The notes under the pieces were generated by a model, which saw only the letters and a program-made list of their open reading frames with translations, searched no databases and was not told the origin of the DNA. Shown here piece by piece: positions 20,136-30,586 of a stretch of 64,000 bases of DNA. Source of the DNA: Ustilago trichophora (lineage: Eukaryota > Basidiomycota > Ustilaginomycetes > Ustilaginales > Ustilaginaceae); NCBI GenBank assembly GCA_900323505.1, contig OOIN01000048.1, positions 186,001 to 250,000 on the forward strand, written 5' to 3'. The position numbers were made by a program, and so were the translations under genes. The stretch's first letter is position 1. The number at the start of each line of letters is the position of its first letter.

Positions 20136-21110
20136 CTTTCTGGGCTATCCGTTTATGTTTTGCTGCTACTGCCAGGCCTTTGTTATCAGATACGATGCTT
20201 ATGCTTGTTTCGAAGACTGAACCTCTTCCGAGTCTCAAGATGCGAGGATTGGCAAAAGTTCCAGAAGAGGGGGGGAGGACAGTGATTCGCTGCTATCACT
20301 CGTTGAACGTTGAATGGATTCGGGTAGGAATGCTGAGGTGTGATGTTGTGTTGTGCGGTATGTCAGGGATGACGGGAATGAGATGAGGTGAGGTTAGGTG
20401 ATAAAGAGGATAAAAGAAGATGAAAAGTGTTGCTCTTTCAACAAGGAGGAGCGCAGCAGAGTGTAGTGGTGAAATTGTGGAGTCTGGCTGGTGCGTAAGT
20501 GAAAGGGTTGGCCTGCGCGTTCAAGCCACGCCACTTTCCTTAACAACAGGGTCGATCACCACACACTCGCTCTCTTTGACTGCTCCACCTATTCGCGTCT
20601 TTGGCTTGGATTTTTTTTCAAACAATGTTAAGCTGATATGTTCTACCTGGATTTAATTTTCCGGCTTCTCGGAAGGCGGGAAAGGAAGCCAGCAACTCAA
20701 GGTTTGCTCGGTTGAGCAACACTTCTCGCTTCCTTCTTTGATTGACATCGTTCATAACCTAGAAAGCCGAGGACTTTTTACGGCATCGAACGAGTGCAAG
20801 GAGCATTGGTACGGCTACAACCTCTTCTTCATCGTCGTCAGGGACTCAGGATACATCGCTGCAAGTAGCGCTGTCTATAGCCACAACTGCTCGACGTGGA
20901 TCTGTACACAACATCACCGCCCTCGACACTTGTCACTTTTGTCTGACGGTCGGTCTTCGAGACACTGGCACGAACGCCGCATTGATATCCTCCATATACA
21001 GCGCATCTTAGCATTTAAAAGCTCAGCTATTCGATCACTTCTTGCTCACCTGCACCCCTCCTCTGCCTCTCTCACACCGCCGACGATCCTTGCATCTTCC
21101 TCATAGCAGA
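20136..21110. other. Divergent promoter region, proteasome alpha-7 and U1-70K
   Basis: This 975-bp region separates two divergently transcribed housekeeping genes. I see no supported gene in it and no obvious PACE-type proteasome element. The part next to U1-70K is CT-rich, as expected for a fungal leader. Confidence 0.5.
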
Positions 21111-22217
21111 ATGACGCACCTACTACCTCCTTCACTCATCCGCCTCTTTGCCGCAAGACCACCACTTGAGCATATCTCTCCCATCCGGCGTCACGATCCT
21201 GACCCCAACATTCCACCTTTACCCAAAGACCCTACTCTCATTTCCAACCGCAAAACCGTCCGTTCCCCCCTCACCGGCGTCGCATCCACGCTTGAACTCA
21301 TCAAGCAAGAATCTGCCAATCGAGGTGAATCGACCGATGACATTGCCGCCGAGTCCTCTTCCGCCAACTTGACCCATACTCGCTTGACCCTTGCCGAGCT
21401 TGCCTCTGAAACCCGCAAATCCTCGAAACAGGCTGTCAAGGCGCGAGGGTTGGAAGAGTACAACCCTTCGTCGAACCCGGACGCCACTCCGGATGCGTAC
21501 AAGACCTTGTTCCTGGGGAGACTCGACTATGATGTGACGGAGAAGGATCTGCATCGGGAATTCGACATGTACGGACCCATCTCGACGATAAGGGTGGTGA
21601 GGGATAAGGAGGGGAAGAGTAGAGGGTACGCTTTCGTGGCGTACGAAAGGGAGAGAGATATGAAGGCGGCTTATAAGGATGCGGAAGGGATCAAAATCAA
21701 CGGTAGGAGAGTTATGGTGGATGTAGAGAGAGGCAGGACGGTCAAGGATTGGAAACCGACTAGGTTGGGTGGTGGATTGGGTGGGGGTAGTAGGAAGCCG
21801 AAAAAGGCTCCTGAGCCTGTTGACAGTGCGGTACCGGCGATGCTCGGAGCAGGCGGTTTTGGTGGTGGTGGAGGAGGAGGCTTCAGAGGCGGTAGAGGAG
21901 GATTCAGAGGTGGTGCAAGAGGCGGCGGTGGTGGATTCGGTGGTGGCGGTAGAGGAGGATTCAACGGCCCCCCTCGCGGCGGCTTCAACGGAGGCAGAAG
22001 CGGAGGAGGTTACGACAACAACTACCCACCAAGAGGAGGCTACTCCAACGCCCCTCCTTCTTCCTCCCGTTACGGTCCCCCTGGTGGCAACTACGGCGGT
22101 CGAGACGGAAGAGACCGTGATTACGCCGGCAACTCCTCCTCAAACGGCTACTCAGCACGATTCTACGACGACCCTTCCTCATCCTCTGGCCCCCCCACAA
22201 AACGTAGTCGCTACTAA
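21111..22217 (+). CDS. SNP1: U1 snRNP 70 kDa protein (U1-70K)
   Basis: U1-70K binds stem-loop I of U1 snRNA and helps define 5' splice sites. The single exon encodes 368 residues. The N-terminus MTHLLPPSLIRLFAARPP matches the conserved start that contacts the U1 core, which fixes the ATG at 21111. The RRM spans about residues 130-208, with RNP2 LFLGRLDYD and RNP1 SRGYAFVAY, followed by the family-specific VDVERGRTVKDWKPTRLGGGLGG. From about residue 245 the tail is RGG/GGF-rich, ending with a Ser/Tyr-rich part and PTKRSRY. The animal protein has RS/RE-rich tails instead. Upstream in-frame residues lack conservation. It is convergent with the zinc-finger gene. Confidence 0.95.
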   Translation: MTHLLPPSLIRLFAARPPLEHISPIRRHDPDPNIPPLPKDPTLISNRKTVRSPLTGVASTLELIKQESANRGESTDDIAAESSSANLTHTRLTLAELASETRKSSKQAVKARGLEEYNPSSNPDATPDAYKTLFLGRLDYDVTEKDLHREFDMYGPISTIRVVRDKEGKSRGYAFVAYERERDMKAAYKDAEGIKINGRRVMVDVERGRTVKDWKPTRLGGGLGGGSRKPKKAPEPVDSAVPAMLGAGGFGGGGGGGFRGGRGGFRGGARGGGGGFGGGGRGGFNGPPRGGFNGGRSGGGYDNNYPPRGGYSNAPPSSSRYGPPGGNYGGRDGRDRDYAGNSSSNGYSARFYDDPSSSSGPPTKRSRY

Positions 22218-22460
22218 AGAAAACCCTCTAACTTGCTCTCTCTTGTATTTGTGCCATCATCATCCATACTTTTCCAGCTGCAAAACAAAGTGTAATCTTC
22301 AAGATACCATTGACAAGTGAAACCCTTAGGACAAAACGCAGAGATCGGAGTGTGGAATAGAACTTAGGAAAGGGAGGGGGGGTATCACTAACGAAACGAA
22401 AATAAAAATAAAAATAAAGAACTTGGAATGTTGGGGGGAAGCAGAGGGAGAAAGTTGGGT

Positions 22461-24865
22461 TTATGCACGCCTCAACTGTTGTTGCTGGCCCTGCTGCTGT
22501 GATTGCTGTTGCTGCTGTTGAGGGTCAGCCCAACCTCTTTGCTGGGGTGCGTATTGCTGCTGCGATTGTTGCAAGGGCGCGTACTGCTGTTGCTGTTGAG
22601 CAAGTCTCTGATGCATCTGCTGTTGCGAATGGCCGAACAAGCTCGAGCCGCCCTGGTTCTGCTGCTGCTGCTGTTGCTGCTGTCCACCAAACTGATGATG
22701 ATTCTGCTGATCGGGACTCCTCTCGTGTCCATAACTCATCCCTCCCTCTCCCAGCACACTCGTCAGACTCTGACTAGCCTCCAACGCAGCCGCCTTATCG
22801 CCACACTCCTTCTCCACCCTCCAATGCCTGCGGAGCGCGTCGCTTCGCGGGAATCCTTTGCCGCAAATCTCGCAGACATACGGCTTGTCTCCGGAATGCA
22901 CCCTGCTGTGCCTCTCGAGATCGTGCTTGCGCGAAAACGCGCGCGGGCAGACGGAACACGCGAATGGTTTGAGCTGCGAGTGCGAGCGAAGGTGCGCTTT
23001 GAGGTTGTACGAGCGGTTCTTGGCAAAAGTCTTGTTGCAGTTGGGATACGGGCATTTGGCGATTCCGTCAACGTCGATGCGTGCGTCCATGGCGTCGCCG
23101 AGCGCGTTGATCATGTCGGTGGCGTGCGGGTTCATGCCGTGATGCGGCATGAAGCTCGAGGAAGAGTGGTGCATGCCGTAGCTGTATGAACGGGAAGGAG
23201 GCATCATTCCGCCCGAATGCATGGCCATACCGTTGGACACCATCGAATCGGACATACCATGCGTTCCAAACCCTGCATCACCACCTACACCGAGACCAGA
23301 ATCGGGGAAATTCGACTGCCAATCGTGTTCGCCCGAATACGCTCGACCGCTCTGCCAGCTCATGAGACGAGCACGTCCCACATTCTGGCTTGGCACCACT
23401 GGGTCGCGGCTGGGACCTCGCATGGTACCGACACCACCTCCTGTAGACAGACGTCGGAGCTCTGGGTTGAAATTGGGCGGAGAAAAGCCAGCAGTGGCAC
23501 CCATGTTGGTGAAGCTGCGCTGGGCCTGCAGGGTAGGGCGACCACGTCCGTAGGGAGAGTTGTTGGCCGAAAGCGCATCTCGAGACCTCTGCAATCCTCG
23601 AGAAGGGCCGGCTTGCGATTCGTACATGTCATCTGCGTCTAGCGACAACCTCTGCTGCTGTTGCTGGGGCTGTCGCTGCTGAAGCTGGTTGGCTGCGGGA
23701 CCTGGGTGAAGCACAGAGGGAGCACCTTCCGCCAACGCGGCCGCTGAAGACCCGGCAAGGTTGGTCAGGCCAGAGACATTGGCGCCTAGAAGAGCATCGT
23801 TGGATGCGCTGGTAGATGCGAGGTTGAGTGTGTTGCTGCGGGGCGCAAGGAGCGAGTCGGAGCTGAGGTCGAACGATTCTTCTGGCAGCTTGTATTGAGC
23901 GATGTGGAGATCTGCGGTTCTGGGTTGTGTTTCGAGCCTGTTGGCCTCGATGAGGGCGAGCTCTTCATCGGGGTAGGCGAAAGCAGACGAGGCGCTGAGA
24001 TCGCCCGCATCGACACCGAGGCTGGTGGACCAGAGGCCGTATTCGGTCGAGCCGTCGAGCAACGGTGTTCCGTCCTCGGCGAATGTGAACGAAGGAATCT
24101 CTGCCCCGTAATCGGAAGCCTCAAAGACGTTGAGGCGAGTGTGAACGGACTGGAGTCGATGAACAGAGCAAAAAAGCAAGGGCAGCAGGTTCAAATCAGC
24201 ATACAGGTCACCAAGGGTATGAGAGCTGGATTGCTTGGAGCAACGAATGCGAGGGAAAGACTTACATATTCGTATTCTGGTGCTTCGTCTAGCAGCGATG
24301 CAGGGAGCACTGGGAACGAGAGCGGGACCGAAGTGTCGAGAGTTGTTGCTTCGTTGGAGCTGAACATGGGAGCGAAAGCAGCAGCGGCGAGATCGGCGTC
24401 AAAGTCGGTGGTTGAGAAAGAAGGGCCTTCTGGAGGGCAGGAAGCCGAAACGTCTGGGAGCGCTGCTGCAGCCGAGTATGCAGCGCCAAAGCTCGAGTCG
24501 AAAGCGCGCGAGGTGGGGATGGTAGCAGCCGAGTAGAGCGTGCTAGGATCCGAGGTGGAAGCGGTGGAGGCCATGACGGAGGGCGCTGTGAGGGAGGTAG
24601 GTTCGGAGGATGCAGGTGCCGACGACATGGTTGTGGCGGGGGTGAGAGCGGCGAGTGCCAATGTTGAGGTAGAGGAAGAGGGAAGCATGGAGGTAGATGA
24701 AGCTGTGAGAGCAGCAGGGTGGTTCAAGGTTGAAGAAGAGGAAGTGGAGGAGGAGGAGGCGGCGACGGCGAGTGGTCTGGAGAGGTCGGCATATTGATAG
24801 CGAGATTCGTTCGACATGCCTGGCTGCGGGAAATGACTGCGCACGTTGGCCACGACGGAGGTCAT
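22461..24865 (-). CDS. C2H2 zinc-finger transcription factor with Gln-rich tail
   Basis: The model is complement(join(22461..24149,24266..24865)), giving 762 residues. The 116-nt intron has donor GTAAGT and acceptor CCAG, phase 0. Three consecutive C2H2 fingers lie near residues 560-645: CPYPNCNKTFAKNRSYNLKA-H, then CSVCPRAFSRKHDLERHSR-H, then CEICGKGFPRSDALRRHWR with a variant last knuckle (H-C). This arrangement resembles Crz1 or Ace2/Swi5-type regulators. The N-terminal ~550 residues are Ser/Ala/Thr-rich and disordered; the C-terminus is strongly Gln-rich, a usual activation-type composition. The start is the first in-frame ATG; an apparent extension further upstream begins only with TTG. 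Alternative start: the Met of MSNESRYQY, 15 codons later. Target genes are unknown. Confidence 0.85.
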
Positions 24866-25154
24866 TGCAGCTTTGGCTTTGTGATAGCAGTGGATGTCCA
24901 AAGAGTGATAAGCGCGAATGCGACGCAAAAAAAGACAGTGTGTTGCTCAGTGTAGCGTCCCAAGACTGTGTGATGTGCAGCAATCGCAGTTATCGGATGT
25001 TGCGCACGGTTGAGAAACTGAGCACCGAATGATAGAGCAGCGAAAGGAGGTGTTATGCGTGGCCGATGGTTGTGATGCGCAATTGTGAGTAAGGTGATGT
25101 GACGCGAGATGTAAGTGCAGCAGTGATATGGTGATAGAAATGCTGTGACAAGTA

Positions 25155-25190
<36 letters not shown>
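25155..25190. repeat. Compound TG/AG microsatellite
   Basis: Eight TG units are followed by about ten AG units. On the coding strand of the zinc-finger gene this reads (CT)n(CA)n, about 290 bases upstream of the start, so it may lie in the leader or promoter. Confidence 0.9.
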
Positions 25191-25192
<2 letters not shown>

Positions 25193-25698
25193 AGAGGGAG
25201 AGTAAAGTCTGTCTATGTCAAGCCGTCGTGATGGTGAATGTGATGGATACAAGTGAGGATTGGGGTCGAGATGGAGCAGATGTGGAAGGGATGCAAGATG
25301 GAAGTGTGTTGTTGATAAAGTAGGAAGCAAAGGCGACAAAGGACATGTGCGCCCGAAGAGCTGGGCGTGTCGGGGCGGCGTTGATGCTTGTTGGAGGAGA
25401 AGGAGTTGGAGGTAGAGTACGGTTAATCAGGTGGGTTTGTGTGATGTGTATGTGTATGTGATGTGTTTGCGAGTAGAGAGAGTAGTGCAAGATGGCGCGG
25501 GATCTACTAAAGGGCGCTTGGGCGCGCTGGTGCTAAAAAGGATGAGCGAGGTGCAGGAGAGAGGAGAAGAGCCCCAAAGCGTGTCGGCGTTGAAACGATG
25601 AGCAGCTCGGGATGGGGAGGATGTAGGGTGATGAATGGAGAATGGCGATAATGGTGCAACCTTTTTGCAGCTTCTTTTGCGAAGACCAAGAGCGAGTC

Positions 25699-25699
<1 letters not shown>

Positions 25700-25730
<31 letters not shown>
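25700..25730. repeat. GA dinucleotide microsatellite
   Basis: An uninterrupted GA run of about 15 units is followed by GA-rich sequence, upstream of the zinc-finger gene. Confidence 0.9.
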
Positions 25731-25746
<16 letters not shown>

Positions 25747-26113
25747 GACACCAAATCACCACGGCGATACAGAGACCGAATCACGGAAACGGAGACGAAG
25801 CAACGCAGTACAGCAGAGGAGGGCTCCATCCATGCATCCGACCGAGATGCAAAGGTGATGGATGCTACATAAAGTGCCCGAGCGCATGTCTCTCTCTTTC
25901 TCCCACACTCTCAGTCACACACACACAGAAAATAGAGAGAGCGAGCATGCGTCCGAGCAACACCCAACCACAAAAATAATAATAAATAATAACAATTTCC
26001 ACAAAATACAAAATTGCGTGGTTTCGCTTGCCTGCGCTTCTGCTTGTGCTTCTCTGCACTTTCCGGTAATCACTTTTGAAGCGGCACAATGTCACTACAG
26101 TCGCATACTTAGT

Positions 26114-26130
26114 TACAGTACAGTACAGTA
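26114..26130. repeat. Triple overlapping TACAGTA cluster
   Basis: Three overlapping copies of TACAGTA occur in register every five bases (26114, 26119, 26124). It is one of several clusters of a 7-mer that recurs in noncoding parts of the window. Function unknown. Confidence 0.8.
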
Positions 26131-29100
26131 GATTGGTCCACACCCAAAACTATGGCAAGCGCCTCATTTTTTGCTCTCTTTCTTTTTTTTTTCTGTCCAC
26201 CGTATACAAATTAAACTTTATTCCTGCTACACATGAAGCGCAGGGCAAGACATCCGTTGTGGGTCAAGCTGCATCTTGCAGCAGCTACAGCAACAGCAAC
26301 AGCAGCAATAGTGCCAATACACCACAGCATACAGTTGGTTGGTTCAGGAAAACAAAAGGTGGGTTAGACGATGCACCTGGCTCGGGCTCAGTATGTGCGA
26401 GTGCAGCCGTGTTGTTGGTCTTGTTCTCCGACTTGCCCGTGTTTGCCTCTTTTTGGATCTCTTTTTTCATATTTCAGAATCTGCGAATGCGGAATCAGAA
26501 CCCCCCTTTTTTTTGTCTCTTCGTTTCTTTTTCTTCTTTCAACCACACAGCTCGGCGGGCGGGATTTCAATTTCTCGCACCACCTGCAACAGCGGCAGCG
26601 GCAGTAGGACGACGCAGCGAGAGTTTTTCTCTAAAACAAATAAAAAAATTGGGGAAAGATGGCGGCAAGTGTGTCTTACCACCATCTTGACCGGGGATCG
26701 ATTTATTCGACCGCCTCTTCTACGGTTGACACGTTACAGTGTAGCTTACTTTACCAACAAATCGATGCACGTTGAGAGCGATACCGATTTGGCGTAATCG
26801 CAACGTCGTCATGTTCTTTTAGCATCGCGGAAGAGACGGCCGACGGCTTGATTTTCAAAAAAAAAAGGACAATCCACGCTCCTGCCAAATCTGCCAAATT
26901 TGGCGTTTGACAAGGGCGTCAGACGCGGGCGTAGCGCTTTCGATTTGCCTCTCTCCTTTGCCTTTTGCTTCTCTCTCATATCTCTGTTTGCTCTCTCCTT
27001 CCGACAACACCATCTACTCCAATGGATCCGACGATCAATGCCATCATCTCGGACACCGGTGTCGGACCGAAGCCTGTACTCTCTTTCCTTAGGCCAAATT
27101 CTATGCTTGATGCATCTTTCAACACAGCTACAGCTTAGCTTTGGGTGAGAGACTCAAAAAAACTTGGGTCAAACCGAATTTCCACTTTACCAAACTATTC
27201 TTCTTTGCGAGCAAAACTTGTCCTTTCAGAGTATCCTCTAGTGTTTGGCGTGTGCTTTCCTTCTCTCTCGTTCGAATTCCAATACACAAAACCTTACCGC
27301 GCCCTGGCGATCGTCACAAGCGTCGATCAGTTGTCCATGTCATCCGTTTGTTGTCGGTTGTCGCCTGTCGGTTGTCGGGTGCCTTCGCGCACACAGAGTT
27401 GCAAGGTGGACACTCGGTTTCTTCGCTTCTCATCGTAGTCTGTGCTCAAACCTCGTCGTGACACCTTTGTACGTCTTCTTATCTGACCTCCAACACACGT
27501 TTACTGCATCGCTTACCTTCACTTTGCTGGTCGTACTATCTTAGTCTCGTACCGAAATTTCCCATTGTCTAGGATGTCTTCGGACCATCTCGGCATGATT
27601 CACGCTACTATGACCTTTTCTCTTTCAACTTTGTGACAATTAAGACCTCTTTTCGGTAGGTCCAAGATTCACCTTCATCAACCACATCCTCTTCTTTTTT
27701 TGAGGGGCGCAAGGGGCACAGGTCCCACACTAACCACCACAAAAGAAATAATTCAAGCCTATCGCTTTCTTCTTCTGGTAACCCAACGCCACACTGAACA
27801 GTTTTACTCTAGGCATTTGCTCCCCCTACTCTCGGAATGGCATCCGTGCGGCAAAAAAAAACTAAGCCACCGCCTCCTCTTTCCATCTGTTCACTTCTTG
27901 GAATTCAGCTTTGATGGGACTTGAGAGGAAAAAAAAGAGGAGCGAGATCTCATCTCACAAGCAATCTTCCTAGAACCAGACCAAGACATTGTCTAGATTC
28001 CATTCAAAGAGGTCTGAACTACACGCTGTAATGCTGGTAGTGTTTGCAGTCTCGCATCTGAAACGAGTCCATCTACATTTGTCGGGGAGCCACTAGGCTG
28101 GATGAGATCGAATCGAAGCGAACCGGGGGGAAGAGGGCATCTGCATATCCGAAGAGCCCACTTACTGTACCATCTCTCTGACTCTTTTTTTTCGGTGTGG
28201 TTCTCGAACACAAGCCTCGACCTCGATAAAAGGAGAAGCGCTCTGCATGCATCGATTTCAGGATCGATCTTTCCCAAGAGTCCGGAACGTGCCTGGATTA
28301 CAGTGTACAAATCAAAAACGGTTTGGCTATCGCGAGCGAGCTGAAAGGTTTCACCGGACGCGAGGGCGTTTGACGTTGGCGTACATTTACATACATTACT
28401 TTCTCGTTAGGGTTGGATTACACTGACTTGTCGATCGTGTAGCTTGAACATTGCGGTCAAAGTGCAGAGAACTGTATGTAAGCGAGGAGCGGTTAGCGAG
28501 ATGTCAAATTTTGGCAAGCGCGGCAAAGAGTGATCAAACAGAAGGCGTAAAAAAGGTTTGGCGAGCAACACGTCAAAATCTACATTATCCGAACAAAAAG
28601 TTGAAAGCTCGCGTTCGAATTTCAAACCTCACCATCAACCACCACAGCTAACCATCAAGGCCGAAAAGAAGCTTTGATTGAAAAGAGTTGTCCGGTGTGT
28701 TGGTAAGAGGCGCAGAGGTGGGGTGAGGCGTAATCAAAGATCGACAATCTCAAAACTACAGAAACCCTTGTCAACTGAGATTCTGTCTTGAGTTCTCGGA
28801 TGCAGCCCTGTGCCTTCTGGCGCAAAGAAAAAGACGCCGGATGTCGACCGACGCCGCCCTCGCCACCGCTGGTCTTTTGCAGATCAGATCTGTGGGTTCT
28901 TGTTGATGCTCAACAGCCGCGGGTCTACTGGTAGCAGTCACCGAGGCTGTAATTTGCGTGATAGAGACTAGAATTTAGGGCCAAAGAAAAGGAACGGTGC
29001 CAGAGAAGCGAGGAGCGTCTACAGTACTTTATCAACAGCCACAATCACGGCTTTACGCGACCGAGACTTCGGTTTTGGCGCGATACAGTATACAGTCCAG

Positions 29101-30586
29101 AAGAATCAAGATATCACGGTACTGAGAGGGCTTCCTATCCGCAGTAGTAACGGCTTCACTAATCATGGTTGACGTTGGCGCGATAGAACGTTGAAAAAGA
29201 CCGCTACATCGATAGAAGGAAGCCATCCTTTCAAGTAGCTCGGTCCAAAACCCGCTTCCACGACCAGAAATACATCCCTTTCACTACCCACTCTGTATGA
29301 AGAGATTTGTCATCACTCGCAATGATCACGAACAAAAGATGAGCGTCAGAGTTGGCAAGTCTTTCCGCTTCCACAACGACAAACGCACATACAGTACAGT
29401 GAACAGGGGCTAGAAAAAAATGATGCCGAAAATCAGTTCCAAAAAAAAAAAAAAAAAATCTCCAAAAATCGTCTACAGCAAAGGGAGAGGCTGGAAAAAG
29501 CCAATGCGGAAACAAGGAGACACAGTGCAGGGATCGGCGACTCGCATCCAACCATTTACAGCTCCGCAACGCTCCCCTTTCTCTCTTGAGATAATCATAC
29601 TTTCTCTTCCTCATAGAGATACGAGGAAGGGGATGAATTGTGATACAGTATTGTGCACTTTGTGAAATCGAAAAGTGGTCCAGTTACTGAGGCTTCTTCG
29701 AGAGGGTTGGATGTGCTTGGTGGTGGGGACGAGAGAAAGAGAGAGGTGTGGGACGCGATTGGTGGTCCCACATCCCCCAAAGGCAAACCCACTCCAACCC
29801 TGTACTGTACATGGTTCCTACATCAAGCCACCACCACCACCGTACTGGTTCCTACAGCAAAGTGACTCTTTTTTTCGAGTAGCTGGTGTGGTGGCTTTTG
29901 GTGGGTCGAGATGTGTTACTTTGGATCAAACACTGCTTTTGCGGCCAAATACTGTACCCTTGGATGAAATGAAGGTTGTGTACGGTGTATCGTTGTCACT
30001 CTGAGCGCAGTGATTTCGACCTAGCTCACCATCTTGTCACCCCTAACGAGGAGCCAAGTCACAACGTCCATTCAGAGAGAGGGAGAGCTTATCACCTCGA
30101 CACTGTAACCACTTGCGATCTCTTCACATCCTCACATCCTCACCTCTCTAAAGAGTAGAATCGCATAAACCCTTCACATACGAATCCATACCCCCCACCC
30201 CCCCAAAAAAAAACCTCCCCCACACATCACTTACACTGATTTCCATCCACTTCTCCCGTGGCGGACCTTCAAACATAAATCTCTTCTTTCCAATCTCCGC
30301 TCAACACTGACATGTCCAAAAGCGGATCCTTCTCACTTACCTCTTCTCATTCACACCATCCCACAGAGTCAACCGATTGATACAAGTAGAACACTGTAAT
30401 TTTGCAAAACGAAAAACCAAAAATTCATCAACTTGACATCTTGCAGAATAAAGTTGTGAAACAAAATGTGACGAGGAACAAAGAAAAGCGGAAGAAAGAA
30501 GAAAAGATGTAGAGAATCAACTAGTGGTACAGTACAGTGTTTATAGAAGCATTGCTCGCCGAGACAAGGTGAGACGATTTCTGATT

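Larger units (their letters stand above)
24866..30586. other. 5.7-kb gene-free region upstream of the zinc-finger gene
   Basis: No open frame here has a recognisable domain; the longest (about 200 codons near 26076-26690) starts with TTG and is low-complexity. The region has a compound TG/AG microsatellite at 25155-25190, a GA run at 25700-25730, an A run near 29440-29457, and many copies of TACAGTA/TACTGTA between 26114 and 30534. It lies between the start of the zinc-finger gene and the stop of the histidine kinase, so it is probably a long regulatory region, possibly with noncoding transcripts. Confidence 0.5.

Noticed and set aside
26076..26690. A 204-codon plus-strand frame in the long gene-free region
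   Set aside because: It begins with TTG, is low-complexity, has no domain and no supporting splice structure.
28553..28625. A 7-bp acceptor-like pairing (GGTTTGG with TCAAACC) around a GTTCGAA
   Set aside because: The spacing leaves no T-arm 3' strand and no anticodon stem; a coincidental match.
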